A stretch of 64,000 nt of DNA from positions 697,321-761,320 of the forward strand of contig WELA01004268.1 in NCBI GenBank assembly GCA_009602735.1. The letters run 5' to 3'. The DNA is from Mesotaenium endlicherianum (lineage: Eukaryota; Streptophyta; Zygnematophyceae; Zygnematales; Mesotaeniaceae). The notes under the pieces are model-generated. The model was not told where the DNA came from. It ran no database searches and worked only from the letters and a program-made list of their open reading frames with translations. This document shows positions 10,671 through 30,200 of this stretch, in pieces. The position numbers and the translations under genes are program-made. Each line of letters starts with the position of its first letter. The stretch's first letter is position 1.

Positions 10671-13307
10671 CAATGTTTTGTGTGTCGCTACGTAGCTTGT
10701 ATCAATGCCTTCCCCGGTCTTAGTGTAGTTGGTTGTTCCTGTTGAATGGAGGTTGCCCTTTCGTGCTGACTCTTGTTTATTCATGTTTGGCAGTTTCCCC
10801 ATTTTGACAAGCCATGATAACAAGTGAGAGGATAAAGCCCGGTTCACTTCTGGAGTTTGGTTGGATTGGCCACGAGTGGTGTAGGTAAAACTGTGCCTCT
10901 GGGAAAAATCTTCACTGGTCAGGTTACTAGTTGTACATAAATTAGGCGCCGCTGTCGAGAAGCTTGTATTAAGCAAATTATTTGTTGCAGTTAATGAGGG
11001 AGTCTTGCTGGTGGTGATGAGTAGCTGCCTAGCTGCCAAGTTTTGCCTTATCAACTGCAATGTAGGAGTCACGATGTTCAGAGTGTATTCTTGCTAGGGT
11101 ACATATTCATGTTAGATGCGAGCCGCACGGAGTATGAGCCTTTTGTAAGGTTCAGGGATGTTACTTTTTTAGTGCAGATTGGTGACAGCTACCATTGCAT
11201 GCGACGTATGGTGGTATAGTGAAAGAAGTGGCAAAATTTGCTGTTTTAGCTGGTGAATGCTGGTGTGACGCAAGGTGCTCCAAAAGTGAAAACGTCGAGG
11301 TTGTCACAGGGAGCTATGCGCGTATAGTAGTGACATGTTGCCACTCAGATGTGTTCGGCAGGCCTCAGTCAAAAACTATGTTTGATAAGAGATAGTGTCA
11401 TAAGAAAAGTAGGAGGCGAATACTTATGTGCATTTGCTACTGGAACTGATGATCATCAACTCAGGTATCACCTGACATGCAAACATAAAGCACCTCAATC
11501 CAAGAAACAACTCTCCACGCGTGACCCCGGGTAAGCTTTGTCAATACCATGCGAGAAGAGCATGCCGGTGGCATATCAAGGTAGTTGGGTGGGAAAGTGC
11601 AGCAGCTTGCTGCTGCAATGGCACGACAAGAGCATGTTTCTCGCACATATTGAGGGGTCCCTCGAGAGCAAGGATCTGGGCAGTGGATACATTGTCTCAC
11701 GAATATGTCGGGAAGTTCATGGTATTTGCTTGACGATCGTGTCAACCTAAGAGGAAGGCAGAATCTAAAGATATACTCATGTGCATGTATATATCTATGT
11801 GAGCTGCCCTGTCAAAGAATGTAATTGCAGTTTTTCTTTAGTAGGATTAAATATAGCAAACATAGTTTGGATGAAGATGACGAAGATGTTGAAATAGGTT
11901 CAGAAAAATATCTGCCCCGCCGCAAGCCCCCAGCCTTGCATAAGCAGCAGATTGTTGTTCACCTTCATGGTACCAACCAGGGATGCATTCAGAGTTTGGG
12001 AGAAGCTACAAGGTAGTACAATGCGCTAGGTAGTACTAAGAAAGAATTGAATGCCGCTTGAACATGAGATCACTGAATGAGGTCATTGGCTGACTGGGTT
12101 TCGCTCCACCCTCCAAGCTGGGTTACTCCATTTGCGTAGTTGCAATGTATAGTATGCTTAGTTTTTGCGAACAAGCGAAGATGCAAACTAAGCACTAGCT
12201 AACATTTAATAAAATATTAAATTGTGACCTGATTGTTGAGCATTTCTACTTGAGATGTTATGCATCTGTTATGGAGTTCATAGACAAGGACCATTCTAAA
12301 CCTTCAGAAATAGAAGTACTCATTTTTTTCCGAAGTGTTGTAAGCACATCTCGAAGACGGTGGCACGACTTGCGGGCGCACTAGGCAAACAATTTAATAT
12401 TTGGGTACTTCAGAGTTCACGAACAATGAAACTTGCAAACCAAGAAAACAAGAGAAGGCATAACCTGGCTCCCAAGTGTCCAACAAAAATTTGGCTTGGC
12501 AACACAAGAGCCATCAACAACATAGCATCACGAGGAGGTTACAAAAATGATGCATAAAAGACACAACGTAAAGTACATCAAAGTATTACCTGATGTTTCA
12601 ATAACTAGCTTGCTTCACACGTGGGCATCAGCAAGCAGCCTGGTCAAAGCAGGTCAAAGTGTCTTGCACCAAGCCAGGTCCCAGTCAGGACCATCCTTGG
12701 CTAGGGCACACTCCTGGCCAGGCCCTTGGGCTCACTGAGTCTACCAGTCTCTCAACAATACATTTAATCATGCACTTAGCCTCGTAAGCTCCTATATTGC
12801 CCTTGCTACCAACAACCAGTCAATCAGCACCCTGTTAATACAACCTCTATACAAGACATAGTCATCCTAGTAAGTTATAACCCTCGCTATCACAATGAAG
12901 TACAGCAATTGACCTGACTCTAAGGAATTAGTTTCCCATACTACTCCAAACCGTACCACAATCACAAATTTAGCCAGTCATTTTCTATTGAAAATAGTCA
13001 ACTTCCGTATGCGTGTCAATGAAATACTCATAATGGCTAGATTGGCAAAACCATAATACCATGTTGATTCAAGGAGGTGCTGCAAGGGTAAGATGTGAAT
13101 CCTTTGCATCCTCAAATCAGATGGCACCAATGCACATGATTGAACAACAAGGGACTTACAACCAGGCCTGATATTGTCCAGAAGCATATGCTCCACTGGC
13201 GGACAACAATAGACACACTCAAAGAGCAATTGCGTGGAGCAGTGCCATAAAACCCAACAAGTGACAAATTTGGCCAGGTCGATCATGAATGTTGTACAAT
13301 TGTCAAG
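10671..13307. other. Possible 3' exons of the unknown gene, then intergenic
   Basis: Short coding-like stretches occur near 10.80-10.89 kb (ERIKPGSLLEFGWIGHEWCR followed by gtaaaa) and 11.83-12.01 kb (acidic EDDEDVEIG then a basic run, ending in a stop). They may be later exons of the gene starting at 8718, but the phase could not be chained. From 12.1 to 13.3 kb the DNA is AT-rich and I see no gene. Confidence 0.3.
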
Positions 13308-16300
13308 CTAGGGTCTTGCTATCTTGGACAGAATGGCATTCAAAATTCCGGTATTTTTTCGGCCTCCAAAGTTGTTGCCAAAATCAATTTTCGCCTTTCC
13401 ATCTTTCGAGGACTCCACGTTCCGCAAGTCGCGAAGCTCTGCCCTCAGGACCTGCGAAGAATCACAAGCCATGTGCTCCTCAGTCCCCGGGCCACCATAT
13501 CCAGGAGAAGAACCAGAAAGAGAGTTGGTAACTTACATGCAAAAAGCAGCAGAAGAAGCGAGCGCCAAAAAGATTTCTGCATACTACTACAGCTTCACTG
13601 CCATCCATTATTGCTATCCTGGCTGCCGTAGGTGACCCCCTTTCCCCTCCACACCCTTCCACACAGAATCACACATCTAAAAGACCCTACAAGAAAATGA
13701 AGAGCGTGGTTGGAGCTGAAAAAACAGCAACATGCTGTAGAGATTCAAACACGGAGGAGACGCCGAGCAGCGGATTAGCAGAACGTGCATCATGCCACGG
13801 TCACAGTCCCTCCATTCTTAACAAACCCTTCCAATGCTGTGCATAATCAAGAGGCAGCCAGCTCAGCGGCGCTGATGCCAACGATGCCGTTGACTCACAA
13901 AGTCTGTGCGGTACAGTATCCTCCGCTCGCTCTTCCTCAAAGAGGCGGCGGCAAGCGCCTTCTTGTCCTCCTCCACCTCCATGTCCTCCTCCGCGATCTC
14001 CGACGCCAGCAGATCATCCTCCTGAAATGGAGGGACAACGAGGACAGCGGTGGGCACATCGACAAATATGCAAAGCAAGGCAAGCCAAGAAGGTTGCGTG
14101 ACAGCACGTCACGCCAGGGCACAGAGCGAGCGTGAGCACAGCAGCACAAACGTAAGAGAGGAGGAGGAGGAGGAGGAGGCCCAGGAGGCACCATAAGCGG
14201 CAGGAGGAGGCCATCTGGCACGCTCAGGCGCGTACCTCGACAGTGGTGGAGTAGCCAGAGAGTGCCTGCTGGCACGCTGCCAGGATGATTTCGCGTGCTT
14301 CAATCTCTTCCTCCAGCGTCCTCTTCACCAACTTGTCATTCGGCTTCTCTCCAATGGTGGAGGCCGACGCTGCTGCCAACTGTACAACAGAGAGCACGTA
14401 CACGCGGTCCAAAGCTGAGCTCCCTCATCTGCGACAGGGCAGGTGGCCCGCACACTGCGCCTGGACATGTCTTGTGTGCTCTACTGCCCCTTCTTCAGTC
14501 CACCAGCGTGACTCGCGTCCGTGGATGATGGGCGACATAGCAACCACAATGCCCCGGTGGCTGACTACCACAAGCGACACCTTTCTCACCCACACTCTAC
14601 CTCCATTCCTAGAAGAGCTTTGCAGCCCCATAAACGGCCCCACATGCACGCACGCACGCACACACCCACTAACATACATACACATACACGCAGACACACA
14701 CACACACACACAGAGAGAGAGACAGAAAGAGAGGGTGAAGCAGCAGCATGCACGTACATGCAGGGCGTGCTTTGGAGGCAGTGTTACTCCTTACTACACC
14801 CCCTTCGCAATACCACGCGGCAGCCAGCTCTGGGACCAAGAGCAGGGAGGACCAGCCGGCAGGCGGAGGGGGCAGCGCGCGTACCTGCGAGAGCACTTCC
14901 TTGGAGGTTGAGGGCCCAGCCGCGACAAGCTGCGCGTAGGCCAGCAGCTGCGATGGGATGCCCTCCATTTTCACTGGGTATGTCTTCAACCTGTGGTGGA
15001 CCGCTGTCAAGGAGCATCGTCCCACCATTTCCGCAGCAGCAACAGCAAAACACAGTGCAGGCACCTCTATTCCTCTCTCTCTCTCACACACACACACTCA
15101 CACGCGCCCCTCTCTACTTCTGAGGTGTCTCCAGCTGCATAGAGTCCAAGGCTGAGGAACATAGAGCGGGACAGGCGTTGTCCTTGAAGCTGAGAGGCCA
15201 TTCTGTACAGCGCAAGAAAGTGGCGAGAGAATGCAGCTGATGTTGCTGCTGCTGCTCCCTCGGAGATTCCTTCACTCCCCGCCTGCTTCCTTGAATGCAC
15301 AAGAGGACACAAGACTCCATACTTAACTGCGCTCACCTGATGCACGTGTCCATCGCGCCGAGGCCGCAGCAGCTGCCCAAGAGGACACCAGCAAGAAGAG
15401 CCAATCACAGGCACGCTCTCTCTATCATACACGCGCACGCACGCATACAGGGGCACAAAACGATTGGGAATAGAGGAGGATACGAGGAGATGTCAAACGG
15501 GCGGAGAGCCGCCTGCTTGGCGGCCAAGAGAGGGTCGTCGGAGCTGAGGCCCAGCAGCAGCTCCACGGCATCGCTGGGGTTCCTGCCAGCTGGCACGATG
15601 CCATAGGCTAGCAGTAACTCTCCTGTCGACCTGGCTCCGTACGATGCATGCACCTGTCTCACGCCCACCCCCAGGAGGTCAGACAGTCGGTCAGAAGGCG
15701 GCACAGATCCGCATTCCCTCTCTCCCCGCCTGTCCCTCGTCCTCGTCCTTGCTCTCGCCCTCCCCGTCGCCCTCACCGAGGGCTTGCCTCGCCCTTAGTG
15801 CCAGGGCAACGAGAGCATGTAACGCACAGGGAGAGAAGGAGCACTACTTAGAATTGAGGGGAATGAGCCCGAGCTTTCATGTCGGGGTTTGAAGTGATTC
15901 AGACAGCTTGTGGGACATGCCCTTGGCGGAGCCTCACTTGAGACTGGCCCTGGTCTCACCGCTTCGCCCGTTGACGCAGGCCGATAGCCTGCTCCATCTG
16001 TGGAGAGAGGCTTGAAAAGTCAGCTTGCGCTGGGGAATCGCTCAAAGTGTACAATGCCTGGAGTTCGCTTCCCTTCCTCCCCTGTGCCAGAAGAAGATGA
16101 AGGCTTCCAACTCCAGCTGTGCAAGTGTGCATGTATATGTGGGGTGGGGGGGTGGGAAAGGGGGGGGAGGGGGAACAGGGCAGCCGAGTTGAACGGGCAG
16201 GCCCATCAGTCATATTGAGCATAATGATGATAGCGATCATGCTGACGCGCTTCCCTCAGAGACCCCACTATACAAATCTCACAAGGTGAAGACTGGAGAA

Positions 16301-19300
16301 AAACCGAGTGGCCTTGCCCTCTTCTGGAGAAAAAATCAGAAACAGCACGGGACAGCACCCTTTACGCAGCGGTTCCCCGAGAAGCCTAGCAGCATGTGGC
16401 CTATCGCCCGCACAACCACGAGCAGATCACCATCTGGGAGGGCTCCGTTTGGGGGCCTGAGAGAGCGAGATGGGGGAGAGAGGGGGTGCCAAGGGCGGGG
16501 CAACAAGAGAACGGGAGCAAGTTCGTGCGCAAGGCCGTAACAACAGCAACGCATGGGGGGGGGCGGCAGAGGCTTACCTGCTGGCCGGCGGAGTACTCGC
16601 GGTCCGCCTTGAGCACCACCGCCCGCCGCCCCTGGTCCCAGTCCAGATGCACCGTGGCCTGCAGCCCCGCCCGCACCCACAGCAGCCGCCACATGGCAGC
16701 AGCCGGCAGCAGCAGCCCATCAAGCACAGCCAGTGAAAGCCACAGAGGATGGGGCGCAGCCCCTCAAGAGCGGCCCACAGAAATGCTGACGCAGACGTGC
16801 GAGAGATGCGAGGCAGTTGAAGCCCGTGCTTTCAATTGTGCACGCTCCCTCCCTGTCCCTCCCTCCTCCACTCAGCGTACGTGACATCCTTATGTCCCAT
16901 CTGGTGCTGCTGCTGCTGCTATCCGCTGCCTTTCCTGCCTTTCGCTGGCATTGTTGTGGAAGCCGGAAGCACGGGAGGGAGGGAAGGAGGGACAGGAGGG
17001 GACAGTGGAGAGGGGGAGGGAGGGACATATAGGGCGCTCAGCGCCAGCCAGCCAGCCAGCCAGGCGGGGCCTCTGTGGTTGCCTTTTCCATCGTTGGGAA
17101 GCCTCAACGAGAGAGCCCGTGTGCACGGCAGGCAACATCCCCATGCATGTAGACATGATAGCATCAGAGGGGTGAATGGCTCAAGTCAAGCCCAAAGTCA
17201 CCCCTCGTGACACTTGATTACTCGACCAGGCTGGCTGGCGGGCGGGCTGGCTGGCTGGTGACAGAAGCACCCTGAGAGTCCGAGGAGACGACAGAGCCTG
17301 GTGAGCGCAAGGGGCGGCAGAGGGAAGGAGGAGGAGGAGGAGGAGGAGAAGGAGGAGGGGCCCACCCACCTCGCACTTGTGGTTCAGCATGTCCCCCCAC
17401 GGCACCAGCGCCAACCGGTTGCCGGCAGATGGCAGCCTCACCTGCACCCCCGCATGCACACATGCATGGTACCCCAGCCCCCGGACACGCACGGAGAATC
17501 TGAGGACGCAGGCACTCATGAGCGTGCCACCCAGGCTCAAGCCCGCTCCACCCCACCCCAACCCACCCTACCCAGCAACTGCCAGCGAGGAAGAGGGTGT
17601 CCCTGCTTCCTCACTGCGATACTTCTGCACAGGGCAATTAAGATTCAAAATGTGCACAAGCCCAAAGGTGGCACACCCTGCTCACTCTCAGGTAGTGTTG
17701 GGAGCAGCGCTGATGGCTTGCTGGAGGTGCCATGAGTTACGTGAGGGGACAGGGAGAGAGGCGGCACTAGGAGGGGTGGCGGGAGCGTGTGCTGACCAAG
17801 CGCGAGAAGAGGATGGCAAATGCCCAGTTGAAGGCTCCCGCCGTGAACACCTGGCGCGCACACAGCGAGAGACCACAGGGAGATTCTTTCAGAAAGCCGG
17901 AAGCAGAGAGCACACACCCTCGCCGGTCAGCAGCTCCGCTCTGCTACAGCATGCTTGCATGCATTGCACTCTTCCTAGCTCCTGAGCTAACCCGCCCCTG
18001 GGATGGAACAGACGAGCAGTCGGCCAAGCAGCCAGACAAGGGGGCGCAGCCCCCGAGGGCAAAGAGGGAGACTTCACGGCACGTGCCATCAGCAAGCAGC
18101 TGCCTGCAGGGCTGAGGGATTGGGTCCTCCGGCTGAGTGCCACCTGCCCCTTCTCACCCTACCCTAGCCTACCCACCCCTATGGCTTGCTGTGCCTCCTT
18201 AGGGGCAGGGCAGGGCAGAGCAAAGCAGAGCACACATCCACGCAGCCAAGCATGGCTGGAGAAAGCGAGAGCGGGCACTGGAGAGGCAGACTGAGGAAGG
18301 GAGAGAGGATGGATGCACAGACGCGGCCCACAGGCTGGCTGGCTGACTGCTCACTTGGGCTCTGGCTTGCTGGGTGGTGTGCGGCCACAAGCCGGATGCA
18401 CGCAGTGCATGGCTGCGTCTAGCTGCTGGTTGGTGTTGCCAAGGACAGCGCCAAAAAGATTTTGTCGGGGAGGGAGGGAGAGACGACAGATGGAGAGAGG
18501 ACCGGAGGGAGGGAGAGAGGTTGCACACGCCTAAGGTGCAGCGCTAGTGTGCGAGGAGAAAGAGGAGGAGGAGGAGGAGGAGGAGGTCCAGGCTGGCTGA
18601 CTGACCTCCTTTGGAAAGACGTCGGGGTGCTTGGAAAACAGCTCCGCCTGCAGGTCCCTATACCTGCAGCAGCCCTCGCAGGCAGGCAGACACCCGTGCA
18701 TGAGTGCACGGCTCAAGCACGGCAAGTTGACAGCAAGAGGCAGGCAGGCAGGTACAGCCGCATGCACGCATTGCACGCGTTGGAGTAGCCGGGCGGAGGT
18801 GCGCAGCGGGAGCAGAAGCAGGGGGGAGGCAGCTCCAGGAACGGGGAGCAGCGACAGCGGAGGGAGACGGAAACGGAGGCTGCACAGCAGCTGACTGCTG
18901 GCCCTCCACCGCTGCTTGGCAAGGGAGCGTCCCCTGCTGGATGTCACGGCGTCATGGCCCCCCCATTGCCCTCCCCTCCCCCCTCTTCCCTCTCCCCCTC
19001 TCCCCTTGTCCAGATGCCCTTACCCTTTTGCCTCAAAACCCTCAGGGCTCAGCACGGCAAGGACGCAACGCAATATTGTGAGCAGGCGGTGACTGACTGA
19101 CGGACTGCGGGGCTTCTGTGGCTGGCGTGCGTGCGGGGGGCCTGGAGGTGACGGGCCCCCAGGTGTGACAAAGCGGTAGTATTTGCATCCATCCACGTAG
19201 ACCATGAACCCATCCATGCGGCCACCCCTCCCACCGCAGAACAGCAGCCCCCCCCACCTCCTCCTGCAGGGCTTGGTGGGTGCACCACATGCTCATGAAT

Positions 19301-22059
19301 AGGGAGCAATAGAAAATGGCGCAGAGAGGGAGAGGAAAAGGGGGGGGGGAGGTGGAGGAGACAGACGTGTCGTTGACTTCTGCAATGCACTCGATGGCCT
19401 TCTGGCGGATGGGCGAGCCTTCCAGCAGATCGTCCACCTCCTCCAGGTCCCTGCACGCACGTACGCACTCCCCCACACCCCGTCACCGCGATGGCCCTTC
19501 CCCCCCTTTAGCTTCTCCCAACAGGAAACAGCTTCAATGCATCCTCTCACAAGCAGGAGGTCAGCTTAGCGGACAAGCCAGTGCCCCCCCCATCCCAGCC
19601 GTGCTCCTCCGTAGCAGCGCCAGCGCCAGGTGACGAGTGCTGAGAGTGCCCACACAGACAGGCCGTCCCTCTCCCATCAAGTGATACATCCTCCAGCAGG
19701 GAGTAGCAGTCAGCAGATGGCCCCTTGTGCCAACCCAACACAGGCCCCCCGCAGAGGAGCTAACCATGATGCATCGGCGTCAAGCCCCAGCGTGAACCTA
19801 GCCAGCCGTCCCAGCCGCTGTGATGGAGGGGCTCCAATCCAGCACTCTCAGAGAGGAGCACCGACACACACACACACGCACGCACACACACACTCACAAC
19901 CAAAAACCTCCTCCCTTTATAAGGCCTGCCCTCACATCCACCGGATGGCACGGCCCATGGCGCATGTGAGCCCCACCCCACCTCACCACCACATTGCCCA
20001 CTCAATTTCTTCCATGCACACACAGCAACAGGTCAACCTCCCAGCCGGAGTGCTACCTTGTCCCTCGTCGCTCCAGATCTCAGAAGCTAGACACCCTAGC
20101 GATGAGCACCCCTGCGTCCCCTTTACAAGCACCCCATTAATAGGCTCTGTGACCAAGGGCGCCGGTCACCCGGAGCTGCAGAGCGTCGAGGAGGTGCCAG
20201 GTGCCAGGTGTCAGGTGGCGGGCGGGGGCAAGCGGGCGGGCGGGCGGCGTACCAGGTGAGAATGCAGACGGGCTTGCGGGGCAGAGCGTCGATGTAGGCA
20301 AACCAGTTGGATGCGGGGCCCCGCGCGGCCTCGCTCACCAGGTACACCGCCAGCGCCGGCCAGTCGGGCACCCCCGCCGCCTTCACCACCGCTCCCACTC
20401 TGGGGCACGCATGCACCTGCCCTCCTCCCCCGTCCCCCCCCTCCAACACACAGAAGAAAGACAAGCACGCATCTCACTCAGCGGCGCAGAGCTACTGTAC
20501 AGCGTCCTGACCCACTATATACAGCCCCTTTGCCCCTGCCCCTTCGTGCATGTATGTGTGTGCGTTGTGTGCATTGGTGAGGGGGGCTGTTTGTTCAGTC
20601 ATGCAGACGAACGTCCTCTATGCACCAGCATGTGAAACTACCGTGCATTCCAAGCCCCCCCCCCCCNNNNNNNNNNNNNNNNNNNNNNNNNNNNNNNNNN
20701 NNNNNNNNNNNNNNNNNNNNNNNNNNNNNNNNNNNNNNNNNNNNNNNNNNNNNNNNNNNNNNNNNNNNNNNNNNNNNNNNNNNNNNNNNNNNNNNNNNNN
20801 NNNNNNNNNNNNNNNNNNNNNNNNNNNNNNNNNNNNNNNNNNNNNNNNNNNNNNNNNNNNNNNNNNNNNNNNNNNNNNNNNNNNNNNNNNNNNNNNNNNN
20901 NNNNNNNNNNGGGAGCGGGAGGGGGGGGGGAGGGGGGTTTGAGGCCCAGAGGAGCCTCTCTGCTGCTGCTGCTGCCAGGGAGCACTGATAGCATGTGCCC
21001 ACGATTGCCCACGCTCGCTACGTGAGAAGAATCACTCTGCCAGCTCCTAGAATGCTGGAACAGCATCACCAGCTCTGCGTGGCTGAGTTGGCAGGTACTA
21101 CTCCCAGCAGGGGCGTGTCAACGAGGCACCCGTCCAGCTAGCAAGAGAGCCTGTCCGCAGCTGGTGGTGCAGCAGCTCCACCCCCTCTTCCTCCCTCTGT
21201 CCCGCTAGAAGATGCCTGAGAAGCCTCCCAAGCTCCTCTGCCCCCACCCCCAGGCTCTGAGCTCGCAGCACTTGCTCCAGGAGAGCCAGAGGGTGGAGGG
21301 CAGAGAGGGGGGGGAGAGTGAGGGGGGAGGAGGGGGAGAGGGCTTTACCGAGTCCAGGGTGATGAGGGCCTTCTCCGGGACGTACAGCAGAGTCTCACCC
21401 TTGCCAATGCGCTCCTTGGCCACCAGGCCGCGCCCGCCCTCCGAGACTGGCTGGAGCGCCACCTTCTGGGGGGGGAGGCCCTCGCGTTGCAGCCACTTCT
21501 CAAGCGCGCCCTCGTCCTTGCTCGACACGCCGTCCCAGCCCCACTTCACCCACTGCACCTTCTGCCCCTTGCCTCTGCGCGCCTTGATCTTGCTGCGCTT
21601 CAGCTTCACCCTCAGCTCCTTCTGGCTCAGTAGCGGCGGCTCCGGAGCATCGGGCGCTTCTTCAGCTTCTGTAGGGGGCACTGGGGCTTCTGTGCTCACT
21701 GCGTTGGTGCTTGGCTCGCTAACGGACTCCTTTCGCGGAATGGTAGAAGCAGTGGCAGGTGACGATCCCTCCTCTAAGACGGCCTCACACTTGACGATCC
21801 TATAGTGGTTGCTCTTCGGCTGTGCACCCTGGTATCTATTTGATGCAATAGAATAAAATACGTGATCTGTCTTTCTCAAACATCCGGCATGCACTCCAAC
21901 TCCTGATGCAAGCTTGTTTCTGAAGGGAGGGCACCCTCCTTGAGAAGCAGATGTGTTTCTTGTTCGGCAGGATGCCCTGCCCAACTCCTGTAAGACGGCA
22001 TGGTTACCTGCGCTCAAACTACAGCCGGCGAGCGCCAAACTCGTCAAACAGGTAGCCAT
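13308..22059 (-). CDS. SET-domain protein lysine methyltransferase, Rubisco LSMT family, plastid-type
   Basis: Twelve minus-strand exons: 22059-21349, about 20417-20253, 19450-19367, 18663-18606, 17850-17797, 17441-17370, 16658-16578, 15653 to about 15500, 14990-14885, 14379-14236, 14021-13899 and 13451-13308 (stop 13310-13308). The N-terminus is rich in Ala, Ser and Arg, as in a chloroplast transit peptide, followed by a charged linker. The split SET domain includes SEGGRGLVAKERIGKGETLL, NRLALVPWGDMLNHKCE (the NH-type SAM-binding motif) and YGARSTGELLLAYG. The C-terminal LSMT substrate-binding domain ends with SERRILYRTDF and VLRAELRDLRN. The closest recalled relative is Arabidopsis At5g14260. 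Family members transfer methyl groups from SAM to lysines of plastid proteins; the substrate here is not shown. The junction near 15.5-15.0 kb and the start of exon 2 are uncertain. The gene is divergent from RUVBL2. Confidence 0.88.
17326..17357 (+). repeat. AGG/GGA microsatellite in SET-gene intron
   Basis: A run of GGA triplets immediately beside the 17441-17370 exon donor. A similar AGG run lies at 18561-18586. Confidence 0.8.
20667..20910. other. Assembly gap, 244 n
   Basis: The gap is flanked by a C run on the left and G-rich DNA on the right, within intron 1 of the SET gene. No exon appears to be missing: exons 1 and 2 join in phase if exon 2 starts near 20417. Confidence 0.95.
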
Positions 22060-27267
<5,208 letters not shown>

Positions 27268-30200
27268 ACCACCTTCCCCCTTCATCAAAAAGAAAACAAA
27301 AGTTGTACAATTACATCCTTACATTGCGATAAGAAAGTGTGGGTCTTTACCTACATCAATGTGCACCTTCCAGCAATGCATTCCAAAAGACTTTCGCCCT
27401 CCCCACTATATGCTTTTACCTTGCCACAATTATTGATCGTATGTGCTTTTAGACATACACGGTGGCATGAGTCGTGGGATGATTAATAGTATGTCTGGTG
27501 TTTGTGGGACTGCTTGAGAAAATGCGCACTAGATTGTTGGTAAGTTCGACCTGAAAGTGGCCCATCAACTTGAACTTCTAGGCAGAGGTGAAAAGGGTAC
27601 GCACATTAGCTTTGTTGTGAATAATAGGTCGCATCCTTAAAGGATCTCAAGCATTGTCAGATCGATAGCAATATGTATTGGGAACCTAGATTTTGTCAAT
27701 ATAACGATGTGACCTGTATGCCATTAGTCAAGGGCAATGAGTTCATGAGTGTTTTAGAAGCTCAAGCTCATGTGAAAGCATTGCATGCATTTATAAATAT
27801 CTCCAATGGTTTACATTATACATATTCTCTGATGTTAGTTTTATCGGCAGCTTGTATCTCGATTCACACAGTTGTATGTAGTGTTCAAACTTTCTACAAT
27901 ATCGGTTTTACATGACGTCAATAATGTTTGTTGACCAGATATGTTTGAAATAATCAGTTCGCGGTTCAACTGCCTCTCTTTAGGCAGGCCTAGTGCCCAG
28001 CATACTGAGTTCGTAGCTATTTGTTTACCTAATAATGAGACAAAATAAGAGGAAGGGGAAGGCATACTTGATTTCTTTTTCATCCGGATCTGCACAATCC
28101 AAGTACCTCACATTCACGCGCCTATGGATCTAGTGGTGTGTGAGTTGGCTGGGTGACGAACAGCATGAATGGTACGCCTAGTTTAACTGAATTAATTGAG
28201 AGGGAATCACTTATGTAGCATAATATATGTACTTAGTTGGCTCAAAGACTAAAGCGTACAAAGAATAGCTGATGTCATTTTTAGTAAAGAGTGAGTGACA
28301 GGGAGAGAAAGCTTTTGTAAAATAGCAGCTTCTCAAAATTCCGCGGCATCAATAAGGAAGTCAGAAGTTGTATATTAGCAAACAAGTTTATGTATGCTCT
28401 ACATTAATGTGCCGATGTAATTGGCCACTAAATATGTAGAGTTTTCACGGTTAAATTGAGAAATAAAAGTAGCAAATACCAACCTGCTACAATCACCTAA
28501 ATGTTAGGCATTGAATAAATGCCAAGGACTTTCAAGAAAAAGGTGTTTCATTACAACACCGTTTGAAGTTTCAAACATGTGTAATGATGACAAAAGCGTG
28601 CATAAATGTAACATTTAGAATGAGCCTTTGTTCAACGATGTATTGAGAGTCTACGTAAGAGTGGCAAGATAAGGCAAATGAAGATACAAGAGTAGAAAAA
28701 GATTGCAAGATTTTGCAGTGTTAGGTTTCAATGTGCTTCTTGATTTCAATCCGATGCTTGCATCAAAATCTAAAACTACTCAAATATGATATTGTGTTCC
28801 GTTTTGCATATCATTTTCACGCAAAAGTGTGGAAGCATAGTTATTGACTGAATATTGGGCCATCGGTATTGTAACAAGTGCTCCATCCCAACTCTCAAGA
28901 CATTTCACCTAGTGCCAGCTTATGACAAGTTCACTAAGTTTTGTCTGCAAACATTTATGTAACTAGTAGCTAGACTGGCTAATAATTTTTTGAAAATGCT
29001 TCTCATGTTGCATTTCTTGAGCTGTAGTTGTAAGATTTTAGCCTTTTGGCATAACCAATTTGCATGTCAATTTCACAACCTATCTTAAGGCTCAGCTCGC
29101 TATGTCACCAACTCAAGCACTTATCAAACCCTCTATTCCAAATTTGTGCTTGCCATCTATATCTCATGCTACTACTTACAAACATAATTATGTATATGTT
29201 TCACCTTTCATGTCATGCACCTTTCATGTCTTAAGACCTTGCACCTTGGTGTCTGATGCACCTTACACACCTATAAGTAGCCAAGACTCAAAGATTCATC
29301 TTTTTAAAACAAGTACTTTCTTAGTGGACTTTGGACAACGACGTCACCTTCTAAGGTAGTAGTTCCTTTAGTAAATCTCATTGTCAACAACTTGGATAGT
29401 GAGAGCAAGAGCACTACCTCATTATAAATATCAGGGTGCACTTGTAAGCTAGCAAGTTCAAGTGTGCATTCACGGGCCATTGACCAAACATGTTCACCAT
29501 AAATGACGTGTTTGTGGAGTGGAAATGAGGTTTTTGAGTCCAACTTGAGGTTAAATTTACCGTTGATGTAACTTCGATTCAAGTAAAATATATCCTAAGC
29601 CAGTGGCACACATGGGAGTTGCTCAAAGTTGTCAATATTATATTTAGGACAATTGTATTGTGTATTCTTCACACAAGTGAAGCTTTTACTTTTGGACTGG
29701 TCTTTTGGATCACTAAATGAGCACATTACTTCATGATATGCTTTGCTTCTTGCTGTCTTTCTTGCTCGCAGGTCCGCTCATTAATCATTGACTCCACCCT
29801 ATCTTAAGGGCCATTTTATTGGACTAAGTCAGAGACCATCCTGCACTGGACATATCGACACACATAGTGACGATATTAACCTTTATAATCACCCACCCAT
29901 TCGTATTAATTGCACTATTTGATTAAACCATAAAAAGTTATAGACCCTCGTGCACTAATTTCACTATTCGCTAGACCCTATCTTGACTTCGATCATGGCT
30001 CAAATATAGTATTGAGTGCCAAATGTGCATCATCGATTAATGAAAAAAGACAAATTAAAACGCCCACATGGGGCCTGGTCACAGCAAGAAGGATCAGCCT
30101 TATTTACTAACGCGAGTTTGTCCATTTTTTTCCTCGCATACTCGGTAACATGTTAGCAAAATTGACCCCTCATCAAGTTCCCAACTCTTATGGAAGGTTC

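Noticed and set aside
16890-19922. Numerous short frames with Ser/Pro/Arg bias on both strands
   Set aside because: They are microsatellite- and homopolymer-driven frames in introns of the SET gene.
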